From: an uncultured Verrucomicrobiota bacterium
Lineage (GTDB): Bacteria; Verrucomicrobiota; Kiritimatiellia; RFP12; UBA1067
Direction: 5' to 3'
NCBI GenBank assembly: GCA_947305775.1
Contig: CAMZEN010000004.1
Coordinates: forward strand, 1 to 64,000
Length of the DNA: 64,000 bases
The notes below the pieces were generated by a model, which saw only the letters and a list, made by a program, of their open reading frames with translations, was not told the origin of the DNA and searched no databases. The position numbers and the translations under genes are program-made. Each line of letters opens with the position of its first letter. Position 1 is the first letter of the stretch. This document shows positions 1 through 9,557 of the stretch, in pieces.

Positions 1-95
1 TTTCATGCCTGAAATGGTATCACAATCTGCAAGGCCCGTCAATCAGCCACCCAGTATATCATATTTTATGCTATGGACATCTTGGGGCATGCGAA

Positions 96-106
96 TATGG
101 TATAAT
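96..106 (+). promoter_or_regulatory. extended -10 promoter element TATGGTATAAT
   Basis: TGnTATAAT match just upstream of the ORF at 121; the same motif recurs before other genes in this window. Confidence 0.6.
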
Positions 107-120
107 ACGCATCAGTTAGC

Positions 121-456
121 ATGGCTTATGAAAATGGAGTCAACTGGAGACCGTTGGAGCCGTCCAAACGCGGACGGCATTCTACGTTTTCGTCTGCGAT
201 CGATGCTGCGTTCAAGGAGTTGACTACTGAGCATAATGCGTTTTTCGATTCGTTGGCGGATGAATGGAAGCGTGTTTTCCCGACTCTTCCGGCACGTCCC
301 GGACGCTATGAGGATGGCAATATCGTTCTTTATGTAAAGAATCCACCGACTCTTTACATGATGCGGATGAAGCTTGGCGTGATTCGCAACAAGCTTGCCG
401 AGCTTCCCGGAGCTCCGAAGTCCATAAATCTCAAGCTGGAGATACGCTCTTCATGA
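121..456 (+). CDS. DUF721 (DciA-like) domain protein
   Basis: Small ORF; C-terminal pattern GNIVLYVKNPPTLYMMRMKLGVIRNKLAELPGAPKSINLKLEIR resembles DUF721. Confidence 0.5.
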   Translation: MAYENGVNWRPLEPSKRGRHSTFSSAIDAAFKELTTEHNAFFDSLADEWKRVFPTLPARPGRYEDGNIVLYVKNPPTLYMMRMKLGVIRNKLAELPGAPKSINLKLEIRSS

Positions 457-1958
457 GAATGGCGCGACATCTTTTTCTTTTTGCGTTTGCTCTGTGTGCG
501 GCAAAGGGCATGGACGGAGCCACCTTCACGCGGTATCTGGAGCGTGTGACGACGATGGATCCGGCGTTGAGCCAGTCCATATACGACTCCCGTGCGATAA
601 TGCTGGTATACAGGAGTGTTCTTGGCGTAGACTATGAGGCGCGTCCTTACGCGCTTGCCCCAGATGCATGCGAACTGCCAGAAGTGTCGCCTGACGGATT
701 GACATATCGCTTTAAGATGCGCGATCCGGACCTGACGGCACATGATGTGGTGCGGTCGCTCGAACGTTTGCGCAGCCCCGATATAGTTTCGCCGAACGGG
801 TGGATGATGAAGGGCGTCGCTTCTATGACGGCCTTGGATGATTGCACGGTAGAGATTCGCCTTGATTCGCGTTGCCACTACTTTCCGTGGCTTATGGCCA
901 TGCCAAGCGCGGCGGTCATGAAAGGCGACGGTTCGGGTACAGGCCCTTATGAACTCGTGAAGTGGTGGAAAAACCACGAAATGGTATTTAATCGACGTGT
1001 TCCAAGCCCCGGAAAGTTCGACACTGTGCGTTTTCTTGTAGTAGACGACGTATCTACGCAGTGGCTCATGTTTCTAAAGGGAGAGATGGATTTTCTTGGG
1101 GATGTGTCGCGAGACAACTGGGATGCCGTAGTCGGGGTTGACGGCAAGCTCGATCCGGCTCTTGTTGCGCAAGGTGTGGAGCTGCATTCAATACCGACGA
1201 TGGACACCATGTACATAGGGTTCAATATGCGCGACAGTGTCGTCGGACCAAACCGCAAGTTGCGCCAGGCTTTGAACGCGGCGTTTGACTATCCTGCATG
1301 GGAGCATTTCTACGCAGGTCGCATCATTCCTGCCGACGGACCGATTCCTCCAGGCATAGAAGGCCGCTTGGAGACGCCTTTCCAGTATGGCTTCGACCTA
1401 GAAAAGGCAAAACGGCTTATTGCGGAAGCGGGTTATCCTAACGGAATAGACCCCTCAACTGGACGGCGACTGGTGCTTACCCTTACCATAGGTCGCGCCT
1501 CTCAGGACAATCGTGAGTCGGGCGAGCTTGTCGCGTCGTTTTTTGAGAAGATAGGAGTAAAACTGGAACTTGCGTTCCAGACTTGGGATGCATTCTTGAA
1601 ATCCGTGAACGAAGGCCGAGTGCAGCTCTTTCGCATAGGCTGGGTGGGCGACTATCCCGACGCGCAGAACTTCCTGCAACTCTTCCACTCGAAGAACAAG
1701 AGTCCTGGTCCCAACCACACCGACTATGTGAACCCGGAGTTTGATGCTGAATATGACCTTGCCCTCGCTGCAAACACCGCCGAGGAGCGCAACCTACATT
1801 GGATTCGTTGTCAAGAGATGGTGCGAGAGGACTGTCCGTGGATATTCACCCATTTCAACAAGTCAAACTCGCTAACGCGTCCAACTGTCGGCAACTACAT
1901 TCCAAGCGTGTTTTCATATGGATATGAACAGTTCTACGAGGCAAAAGAAGTCAAATGA
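453..1958 (+). CDS. ABC transporter substrate-binding protein, family 5 (oligopeptide/dipeptide type)
   Basis: Signal peptide-like N-terminus; SBP_bac_5 pattern (LDPALSQ..., GTGPYELVKW, RKLRQALNAAFD, ...LAFQTWDAFL...GWVGDYPD). Confidence 0.88.
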   Translation: MRMARHLFLFAFALCAAKGMDGATFTRYLERVTTMDPALSQSIYDSRAIMLVYRSVLGVDYEARPYALAPDACELPEVSPDGLTYRFKMRDPDLTAHDVVRSLERLRSPDIVSPNGWMMKGVASMTALDDCTVEIRLDSRCHYFPWLMAMPSAAVMKGDGSGTGPYELVKWWKNHEMVFNRRVPSPGKFDTVRFLVVDDVSTQWLMFLKGEMDFLGDVSRDNWDAVVGVDGKLDPALVAQGVELHSIPTMDTMYIGFNMRDSVVGPNRKLRQALNAAFDYPAWEHFYAGRIIPADGPIPPGIEGRLETPFQYGFDLEKAKRLIAEAGYPNGIDPSTGRRLVLTLTIGRASQDNRESGELVASFFEKIGVKLELAFQTWDAFLKSVNEGRVQLFRIGWVGDYPDAQNFLQLFHSKNKSPGPNHTDYVNPEFDAEYDLALAANTAEERNLHWIRCQEMVREDCPWIFTHFNKSNSLTRPTVGNYIPSVFSYGYEQFYEAKEVK

Positions 1959-2488
1959 ATGTGCTTTACATTGAACGCTCTACAGGCGAATGCCGTTCTG
2001 GGGACTGGGTTGAAAAACTTGAGATAAAAGATAAACCAGACCGCATAGTTGTGGGGACAGGCCCCGGTTCGTTTGCCGGCATAAGATCCGCCTTGGCTTT
2101 TGCGCAAGGCTATGCCATAGGTAGCGGTTGCGAGGTTCTGGGGTTGCCCTCCGCCTGCGCCCTTGCTAAGGCGGGTAGGCGCATCGCTGTAATAGGCGAT
2201 GCCCGTCGCGAAAAGCTTTGGGTCGCGCTATTTGATGGTTTTAATCTTGTCCGAGACATTTTCCAGATAAATCAATCAGACCTTGCGGGGACTGTCCCCA
2301 ATGACTGGGTCGTGACCACCCCCGACGGGGCAAGGATAGGAGAGTTGCTTGAGGGTGTTTTTGGCGAGCGGTACATCGGGGGACAGTCCCCGACGGCCGA
2401 TGGGCTGAAGACATTCGCAGAGGCGAATCCGTCAATTTTGAAGGCGGAGCCGTTGCCGATATACCTGAACCCTGCGGTCCGGGACTGA
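1955..2488 (+). CDS. tsaB: tRNA threonylcarbamoyladenosine biosynthesis protein TsaB
   Basis: GTGPGSFAGIRSALAFAQGYA motif of TsaB; two 13-nt palindromes lie in the C-terminal half. Confidence 0.8.
   Translation: MNVLYIERSTGECRSGDWVEKLEIKDKPDRIVVGTGPGSFAGIRSALAFAQGYAIGSGCEVLGLPSACALAKAGRRIAVIGDARREKLWVALFDGFNLVRDIFQINQSDLAGTVPNDWVVTTPDGARIGELLEGVFGERYIGGQSPTADGLKTFAEANPSILKAEPLPIYLNPAVRD
2287..2299. repeat. GGGGACTGTCCCC palindrome
   Basis: Direct reading; inverted counterpart at 2379-2391, further copies at 57110 and 63123. Confidence 0.75.
2379..2391. repeat. GGGGACAGTCCCC palindrome (inverted mate of 2287)
   Basis: Direct reading. Confidence 0.75.
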
Positions 2489-2503
2489 AAGGAGCCGACG
2501 CTA

Positions 2504-3391
2504 GTGACTCGCATAGAGGAATTTGGCTGGAAAGGGTCTATTGAGCCTGGAATTGGACGCATTGTTAGTGCGCATGGCGACTACTATCATCTTGTGTGCA
2601 ACGAGGCTGGCGGCGAGATATTGGCGCGAAAGAAGAAGAGTGCGTTTGCGAAGCGGATAAAGAGCGTACAGGAGCGCGGCGGACTGACTCGGGTGCAGCG
2701 CGATGAGATAGGGGATGAGGCCCTCACTCCGATAACGGGCGACTTCGTGCGGTTCAGATACAACGCTCAAGGCGAGTCGATGATAACTGAGATTTTGCCG
2801 CGGTTCTCAAGGTTCGAGCGCAAGGATCCAACTGCGCGCCGCAAGTCGCAGACTCTTGCCGTGAACTTCGACACGCTCTTCATCATGATGAGCCTGAACG
2901 AGAACTTCTCCACGGCGAGAATCGACAGATACCTTGATTTGGCGACAGACATGGGCTCGGCGGAGGCCGTCGTCGTGGTGACCAAAATGGATCTTCGCGA
3001 AGAAGGCGACGAGGATTTCCTTGCCGAGCTGGATAAGACCGTGGCTGGACGCGCACGCGTAATCCACATATCGAGTCTCACCGGCGAAGGCATGGATCAG
3101 GCGATGCGGTACGTGATTCCTGGGCGCACACTGGCGTTCATAGGAAGCTCTGGCGTAGGCAAGTCGACTCTCATCAATGTCCTCGCCGGAGAGGAGTGGA
3201 TGGCGACGCAGGAGATACAGGAATGGAGCGGCAAGGGTCGCCATACCACGACAAGCCGCGAGCTTGTGATGCTTCCTTGCGGCGCAATGATAGTGGATAC
3301 TCCTGGCATTCGCGAAATAGGCCGCGTCGGAGAAGTCGAATCTCTTCAGGTAAAGGGAGAGTCGACTCATCGCTATAGGAAGCCTTCTTGA
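2504..3391 (+). CDS. rsgA: Ribosome small subunit-dependent GTPase A, C-terminally short
   Basis: Circularly permuted GTPase: TKMD (VVVTKMDL), GSSGVGKSTLINVL, GKGRHTTTSREL, DTPGIREIG; ORF ends just after DTPGIRE without the C-terminal Cys/His zinc domain. Confidence 0.85.
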   Translation: MTRIEEFGWKGSIEPGIGRIVSAHGDYYHLVCNEAGGEILARKKKSAFAKRIKSVQERGGLTRVQRDEIGDEALTPITGDFVRFRYNAQGESMITEILPRFSRFERKDPTARRKSQTLAVNFDTLFIMMSLNENFSTARIDRYLDLATDMGSAEAVVVVTKMDLREEGDEDFLAELDKTVAGRARVIHISSLTGEGMDQAMRYVIPGRTLAFIGSSGVGKSTLINVLAGEEWMATQEIQEWSGKGRHTTTSRELVMLPCGAMIVDTPGIREIGRVGEVESLQVKGESTHRYRKPS

Positions 3392-3410
3392 CGAAAGTGG
3401 GATAAAAACG

Positions 3411-3417
3411 GTATAAT
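3411..3417 (+). promoter_or_regulatory. -10 element GTATAAT upstream of the V-ATPase operon
   Basis: cggtataattcacac 28 nt before the ATG at 3445, SD ggagga. Confidence 0.55.
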
Positions 3418-3444
3418 TCACACATAGACTTTTGGAGGAAAACC

Positions 3445-4014
3445 ATGTCTGAAGACTTGCAGAGTTTGTTGGAGAAGATCAATCGCGACGGCGTCGAGAA
3501 AGCGAACGCCGCCGCCGACAAGATTATTGCCGATGCTAAGGCGAAAGCCGCAGATATCGTGAAGGCCGCCAACGCTGAGGCCGCCAAGGCCAAAGCCGAC
3601 GCCGAAAAGTCGTCAGCCGACTACGCCGCGCGTGCCGCGGAAACGGTGTCGCAGGCCGCGCGCGATACAATCCTCAAGATTGAGGCGTCCGTCACGGCAA
3701 TGCTGACGAATCTTCTCGCCAAGAATGTGGAAAAGACGCTGGCCGACGAGAAGAACGTCGCGGCGCTTGCGCTTGAGGCGGTAAAGGGGCTTGCCGGCAA
3801 GGCCGATGTGGCGGTGCCGGCGAAGCTAGCCGCTTCGCTCAAGGCCCAGCTTGCCTCGCAGGGGAAGGTTACCGTCGTTACGGACGATACGGTCGGTACC
3901 GGTTTTTCGGTGAGGCTTGATGGTGGCCGCGTGGAGCATACCTTCACGGGCGCAGCCATCGCGGAGGAGCTCGCCAAGCGCCTACGCCCCGATCTCGCAA
4001 AGCTTGTGAAGTAA
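3445..4014 (+). CDS. atpE: V/A-type ATP synthase subunit E
   Basis: Ala/Lys-rich coiled-coil N-terminus, first gene of the operon, C-terminal GFSVRLDGGRVEHTFTGAAIAEELAKRLRPDLAKLV. Confidence 0.8.
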   Translation: MSEDLQSLLEKINRDGVEKANAAADKIIADAKAKAADIVKAANAEAAKAKADAEKSSADYAARAAETVSQAARDTILKIEASVTAMLTNLLAKNVEKTLADEKNVAALALEAVKGLAGKADVAVPAKLAASLKAQLASQGKVTVVTDDTVGTGFSVRLDGGRVEHTFTGAAIAEELAKRLRPDLAKLVK

Positions 4015-4029
4015 AAGCCCGAGTCGCAG

Positions 4030-4488
4030 ATGACAACGGACTACATTGTATCATCCCTGCCGACGCTTTCGTTCGGCGCACCTGCGCCGATGACGCTGGC
4101 GGCGTTCAAGGCGTTGGCCGGGGATGCCGCCGACAAGGCGCTGGCGACGTGGCGCGACCTTGAGATCCAGCTGAGGAACGCGCTGGTCGAGGCGCGAGGT
4201 GGCGCGGAGAAGTTCAAGCGCGCCGCCGACGGATGCTCGGTCTACTGGAAGAAGCGGGTGATCGACTGCTTCGCCGAGAAGGATGTCGCAAAGCGAGACG
4301 AGCTCATTGACCGCGTATGGTGGGACGCCGCAGGCGAACTCACCAAAGTATCGGATCCTCTCGGCCCGGGCGCTCTCGCGACTTATGCCGTGAGGCTTGG
4401 AATCGCCGCAAGGCGAAGCTCTATTTCAAAGGACGAAGGCAACGCCGTGTTTGACCGGCTCACCGCCACGACAAAGGAAGTTATATGA
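4030..4488 (+). CDS. DUF2764 family protein (V-ATPase operon-associated)
   Basis: N-terminal YIVSSLPTLSFG...; position between subunits E and A as in chlamydial/spirochaete operons. Confidence 0.65.
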   Translation: MTTDYIVSSLPTLSFGAPAPMTLAAFKALAGDAADKALATWRDLEIQLRNALVEARGGAEKFKRAADGCSVYWKKRVIDCFAEKDVAKRDELIDRVWWDAAGELTKVSDPLGPGALATYAVRLGIAARRSSISKDEGNAVFDRLTATTKEVI

Positions 4489-6248
4489 CAGCAACAGGAA
4501 AGATCGTCGCCGTAAACGGCAACATGATAACAGTCGCATTCGATGGTGCCGTAGCGCAGAACGAAGTGGGCTACGCCGTTTTGGGCAATGAGCGGCTGAT
4601 GGCCGAGATCGTGCGCGTCCGCGGAACACGCTGCGACCTTCAGGTGTTCGACGCCACAACCGACCTTATGGTGGACGACAAGGTTGAGTTCACGGGCGAG
4701 CTTCTCGCCGCAGAGCTTGGACCTGGTATGCTTGCGCAGGTCTACGATGGTCTCCAGAATCCACTTGCGGATCTCGCGAAGGAGGCTTCCAAGATATCGA
4801 AGGATGCTGAATTCTTCCTCCAACGCGGCATGTACCTGCCTGGCCTGCCTCGCGACAGGAAGTGGGACTGGCATCCCCTTGCCAAGGTAGGCGATCGCGT
4901 TACGGCGGGTGAATTCCTTGGTTGGGTCACCGAGGGTATATTCGACAACAAGACGATGCCGGGACACAAGATCATGGTTCCCTTCGCTTTCCGCGGCGCC
5001 TATACCGTCAAGGCGCTCGCACCCGCAGGCGACTACACCGTAACGGATGACATCGCTACCCTGACGGATGCTTCCGGCAGGGACGTCAAGGTCCAGATGA
5101 TGCAGCGTTGGCCTGTGAAGGTGCCGATCACTTGCTTCACCGAGCGCCTTGAGCCAACCGAAACACTCGAAACGACGGTCCGCACGATCGACACCTTCTT
5201 CCCCGTTGCAGTCGGCGGAACCTATTGCATCCCGGGTCCGTTCGGTGCCGGCAAGACGGTTCTTCAGCAGACGACTGCTCGCTACGCGAAGGTGGACATC
5301 GTGATCTCCGCGGCATGCGGCGAACGCGCCGGCGAGGTCGTGGAGACATTGAAGGAATTCCCAGAGATTGTGGACCCCAAGACGGGCCAGTCGCTCATGA
5401 AGCGCACAATCATCATCTGCAACACATCGTCCATGCCGGTCGCGTCGCGCGAAGCTTCCGTATACACCGCAGTGACGCTCGCGGAGTACTTCCGCCAGAT
5501 GGGCCTCAATGTGCTTGTGCTTGCGGACTCCACTTCGCGCTGGGCGCAGGCGATGCGTGAACTTTCTGGCCGACTGGAAGAGATCCCTGGCGAGGAGGCG
5601 TTCCCTGCCTATCTCGAAAGCCGTATCGCCGCATTCTACGAGCGTGCGGGACGCGTCAAGCTCAAGGACGGCTCCACAGGTTCGGTGACGATCGGCGGAA
5701 CCGTGTCGCCTGCTGGCGGCAACTTCGACGAGCCTGTGACGCAGGCGACATTGAAGGTCGTAGGCGGCTTCCACGGTCTCAGCCGTGCACGTTCCGATGC
5801 GCGCCGCTACCCTGCAATCGACCCGTTGGACAGCTGGAGCCACTACAACTCGGTCATCGAGCAGGCAAGGGTCGAGAAGGCACGCACGATATTGCGCAAG
5901 GGCAATGAAGTCGGACAGATGATGAAGGTCGTCGGCGAAGAGGGCACCAGCCTTGCGGACTTCACGACGTATCTTAAGGCGGAGTTCCTCGATGCAGTAT
6001 ACCTGCAGCAGAACGCATTCAGCGATTCCGACGCCACAACGCCGATCGAACGCCAGAGGGTGATGTTCGATGTTGTCGAGAAGGTGCTTCAGAGCGACTA
6101 CAGCTTCACCGAGAAGGATGCGACGCGCAAGTTCTTCATGGATCTCCAGCAGACGTTCATCGACTGGAACGACAAGCCGTTCCAGTCCGATGAGTTCAAG
6201 TCTATCGAGTCCAGCCTCTACAAGAAGGTAGAGTCCGCACAAGCCTAA
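4485..6248 (+). CDS. atpA: V/A-type ATP synthase subunit A
   Basis: Walker A GPFGAGKTVLQQ, YERAGR, DSTSRWAQAMRELSGRLEEIPGEEAFPAYL. Confidence 0.97.
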   Translation: MTATGKIVAVNGNMITVAFDGAVAQNEVGYAVLGNERLMAEIVRVRGTRCDLQVFDATTDLMVDDKVEFTGELLAAELGPGMLAQVYDGLQNPLADLAKEASKISKDAEFFLQRGMYLPGLPRDRKWDWHPLAKVGDRVTAGEFLGWVTEGIFDNKTMPGHKIMVPFAFRGAYTVKALAPAGDYTVTDDIATLTDASGRDVKVQMMQRWPVKVPITCFTERLEPTETLETTVRTIDTFFPVAVGGTYCIPGPFGAGKTVLQQTTARYAKVDIVISAACGERAGEVVETLKEFPEIVDPKTGQSLMKRTIIICNTSSMPVASREASVYTAVTLAEYFRQMGLNVLVLADSTSRWAQAMRELSGRLEEIPGEEAFPAYLESRIAAFYERAGRVKLKDGSTGSVTIGGTVSPAGGNFDEPVTQATLKVVGGFHGLSRARSDARRYPAIDPLDSWSHYNSVIEQARVEKARTILRKGNEVGQMMKVVGEEGTSLADFTTYLKAEFLDAVYLQQNAFSDSDATTPIERQRVMFDVVEKVLQSDYSFTEKDATRKFFMDLQQTFIDWNDKPFQSDEFKSIESSLYKKVESAQA

Positions 6249-6274
6249 AGCCGACCGAGATGAAGGAACCGCCA

Positions 6275-7375
6275 ATGAACAGAGCAAAAGTGTCCATCGC
6301 GCTCGCCGCGCTTGCGGCGTTCGCGGTATCGGTCACGCCGGCAGTCGCTGAAGATGACGCTTCGGGTGCGAAGCCCGATGCGGCCGAATCTGCGCCTGAG
6401 GTAGATGAGCCTATCGACCCCTCCACTCTCGACAAGCGGCTCGTATCCCTCTTCATTGAGCGTCGCGAATGCTCGTGTTTCGGCATAAGCCACAGCGGTT
6501 TCGAACTGCTGGACGCCTCCAATGCCCCCGATAAGACATTCGGGCCGCTTGAAGAGGACAAGCTAGACATGCAGGCCGTCTATCGCACGCTTGTCGCGAT
6601 GAAGTCCGAAAGCGACGCGCTCATGGCAAGCGAGGACATGAATACTGCAAAGGCGCACGTGAGCGCGCTTGACGCCGCCGTCCGGCAGTATGAAAAGGTA
6701 TCCAAGGCGGGACGCGAGGCGGCCTATGGCGCGTACTTGAAGCTCGTCCTGCGGCTGCTTCGCGAGAATCCGTCGGCGCCGGCGAAGACAATGCTTTCCT
6801 TGCGCGTAGAGGCGGTCAAGAAGCAGTGCAAGCTTGCCGATTACCATATGATTTCCGAAGCTATGCGCAATAAGCCCGATTGGCTTGATGTCGGCGACCT
6901 TGGATATGTCGTGCCGAGCCTTCCCGAGGCTGCGGAGGCGATGTTCCCGGAGGGCGCAAAGAACGCCGAGAACGAGAAGAAGGCGTTCGCCGCCGCCATA
7001 GAGAAGAAGTGCCTCACGCTTTGGTCCACGTTCGCCACGGCATGCCAGGCCGCCGAGAAGCTTGCTGCGTCCGAAACGGCGACGGCGGCCAAGAAGTACG
7101 TTGGCCAGATTGAAAAGGCCATGGCCGAATATGAGACCCTTCGCCTGCGTCCTTGCGGAAGGGCGGCTTACGGCGCCACGGAGAAGCTCAAGATAAAGGC
7201 TGAGGTTTCCGCCGGATACGAGAAGATTCTGGAGTCGATCATTGGCCAGATTTCAGAGCCATCGGTGAAGAAGCAGATCGCTCCTAAGCTGGAGGCCGTG
7301 AAGAAGAAGGCGGAGGTTTGCGCAGCAAATGCCGCAAAGGCGGAGGAGAAGGAGGCCGCCGCAAGACGCTGGTAG
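6275..7375 (+). CDS. Unknown secreted, helix-rich protein encoded between ATPase subunits A and B
   Basis: Signal peptide MNRAKVSIALAALAAFAVSVTPAVAED; Ala/Lys-rich helical body; no family recognised. Confidence 0.7.
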   Translation: MNRAKVSIALAALAAFAVSVTPAVAEDDASGAKPDAAESAPEVDEPIDPSTLDKRLVSLFIERRECSCFGISHSGFELLDASNAPDKTFGPLEEDKLDMQAVYRTLVAMKSESDALMASEDMNTAKAHVSALDAAVRQYEKVSKAGREAAYGAYLKLVLRLLRENPSAPAKTMLSLRVEAVKKQCKLADYHMISEAMRNKPDWLDVGDLGYVVPSLPEAAEAMFPEGAKNAENEKKAFAAAIEKKCLTLWSTFATACQAAEKLAASETATAAKKYVGQIEKAMAEYETLRLRPCGRAAYGATEKLKIKAEVSAGYEKILESIIGQISEPSVKKQIAPKLEAVKKKAEVCAANAAKAEEKEAAARRW

Positions 7376-7418
7376 TCGCAGCATGTTATGATTTTCGTCA
7401 CTAAACCGAGGTACAGCA

Positions 7419-8768
7419 ATGTTCAACAATAAAGTATACCACAAGATTGACGCTCTTTCGGGATCGGTCGCGACGCTTCGCGCCGAAGGCGTGAAGTACA
7501 ACGAAATCGCCGAGATAGAGAGCCGCGCCGGAACTTCGCTCGCCCAGGTCATCAAGCTCGACGGCCCGAACGTGACGCTGCAGATTTTCGCGGGCGCCCG
7601 CGGCGTAGACACTGCGGCAAAGGTGCGCTTCCTGGGCGAGACCATGAAGGTGCCGTTCTCTGAGGCTCTTCTTGGCCGTGCCTTCACGGGTTCTGGCATT
7701 CCGCGCGATGGTGGCCCTGCCATAACGGAGAACCCCTCGCCAATCGGCCAGCCTTCCGTAAACCCGGCTAAGCGCATCATGCCGAACCGCATGGTGAAGA
7801 CGAACATCCCGATGATCGACCTTTTCAACTCGCTCGTCATATCGCAGAAGCTCCCGATCTTCGCGAAGGCCGGCGAACCCTACAACGAGCTGCTTGCGCG
7901 AATCGCGCTGCAGGCCGACTCGGATGTGATCGTCATCGGCGGCATGGGTCTTAAGTATGACGAATACTTGAAGTTCCGCAGCACGCTCGACAAGTCGGGA
8001 GCGCTCGCGAAAACTGTTATGTTCGTCCATACCGCGGCCGACCCGACAGTGGAGTGCAAACTCGTCCCCGACGTTTCGCTCGCCGTCGCCGAGAAATTCG
8101 CGCTGCAGGGCAAGGACGTCCTTGTGCTTCTGACCGACATGACCGCGTTCGCTGACGCAATGAAGGAGATCGCGATCACAATGGAGCAGATTCCGTCCAA
8201 CCGCGGATACCCAGGCGACCTCTATTCTCAGCTCGCAGCTCGCTACGAGAAGGCGGTGGACTTCGACGGTGCAGGCTCGATAACCATTCTCGCCGTTACG
8301 ACGATGCCCGGCGATGACGTTACCCACCCCGTACCGGACAACACGGGCTACATCACCGAAGGACAGTTCTACCTTCGCAACGGGCGCATCGAACCCTTTG
8401 GTTCGCTGTCGCGTCTGAAGCAGCAGGTCAACAAGGGTGTGGACAAGTTTGTTGATGTGGACGGCAAAAAGGTCAACATCAACAAGACGCGTGAAGACCA
8501 CCGTACCATCATGGACGCGATGATCAAGCTCTACGCGCAGTACAAGGAGACCATTGAGAAGCAGTCGATGGGCTTCAAGATGTCCGCCTGGGACCAGAAG
8601 CTTCTCAAGTACGGCGCCATGTTCGAAGAGAAGATGATGGACCTTTCGGTCAATATCGACCTCATCGACGCGCTGGATTTAGGCTGGAAGATATTGGCGG
8701 ATTGCTTCGATCGTTCTGAGGTCGGCATCCCATCCAAGCTCAGCGACAAGTTCTGGCCCAAGGCGTAA
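7419..8768 (+). CDS. atpB: V/A-type ATP synthase subunit B
   Basis: [74 protein letters not shown]. Confidence 0.97.
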   Translation: MFNNKVYHKIDALSGSVATLRAEGVKYNEIAEIESRAGTSLAQVIKLDGPNVTLQIFAGARGVDTAAKVRFLGETMKVPFSEALLGRAFTGSGIPRDGGPAITENPSPIGQPSVNPAKRIMPNRMVKTNIPMIDLFNSLVISQKLPIFAKAGEPYNELLARIALQADSDVIVIGGMGLKYDEYLKFRSTLDKSGALAKTVMFVHTAADPTVECKLVPDVSLAVAEKFALQGKDVLVLLTDMTAFADAMKEIAITMEQIPSNRGYPGDLYSQLAARYEKAVDFDGAGSITILAVTTMPGDDVTHPVPDNTGYITEGQFYLRNGRIEPFGSLSRLKQQVNKGVDKFVDVDGKKVNINKTREDHRTIMDAMIKLYAQYKETIEKQSMGFKMSAWDQKLLKYGAMFEEKMMDLSVNIDLIDALDLGWKILADCFDRSEVGIPSKLSDKFWPKA

Positions 8769-8796
8769 CCGTAACCTTGCACCTTAAGCTGCCTTT

Positions 8797-9557
8797 ATGA
8801 GGTTGCACAGAAGCGCACGGCTTAAGATTGACCAAATCCTGGTGCTCGTCAAGAAGGACTTCAAGCTGAAGTACGACTCGACGGCGTTGGGAATGCTTTG
8901 GTCGGTGCTGACGCCTTTGCTTATGAGCGGGGTGTATTTTTTCGTGTTCGGCAAGATGATGAGGCTTGGCGACAGTACATACGCTCTTTACATCATAAGC
9001 GGCAACTTCCTCTGGCATTATTTCTCTTCTGTTGTAATGCAGAATGGTAACGTGTTAATGGTAAATGTCGGACTCCTCAAGAAGGTTGACGTAAACAGGC
9101 ATCTTTTCGTGTAGGAGACACATGCTTTGTGAAAGTCCGCACTTTTTGTTCACAATCCCAATATTGTTTTTCCTGGTGCTTATTTAGCTCGCTTTCTCAG
9201 GCCTGACCACATTTTTCGAACATTTTCGTTGTGCCCTTTTAGCTGACCTATTTCTCTTTCGGCATAGGCTACATGTTTGCTGTACTCAACCAGTAATTAC
9301 GAGATCTGCAGAGGATAATGGCCATAATAATGTTGACATGGCTTCATGTCGATACGGTGCATATCTGAAAAGTTTCTGTGGGCTTATGACGTTAACCCCA
9401 GGGCAAGAATACTTATGACATCGCGAGACGCATTCTATGCTCAGGTGTTCCGTCCTGAGAGGTTTGCTATGACAATCTTCATCGGAATAGTTATTATTAT
9501 GGCCGACAGATGAGTTTTCATGGAAAGGTGAAGCCCTATTCAGCGGAAATAATATGA
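8797..9557 (+). pseudogene. Decayed ABC-2 polysaccharide export permease (Wzm/RfbA/TagG-like)
   Basis: Intact N-terminus (KIDQILVLVKKDFKLKYDSTALGMLWSVLTPLLMSGVYFFVFG) to the stop at 9114; remnants in other frames (SPHFLFTIPILFFLVLI*, LTYFSFGIGYMFAVLNQ*LRDLQRIMAIIML, SFHGKVKPYSAEII*) end in an ATGA overlap with the next gene. Confidence 0.85.

Noticed and set aside
4383-6287. 634-aa minus-strand ORF opposite atpA
   Set aside because: Antisense shadow of a highly conserved gene; His/Arg/Leu-rich translation with no recognisable domain.
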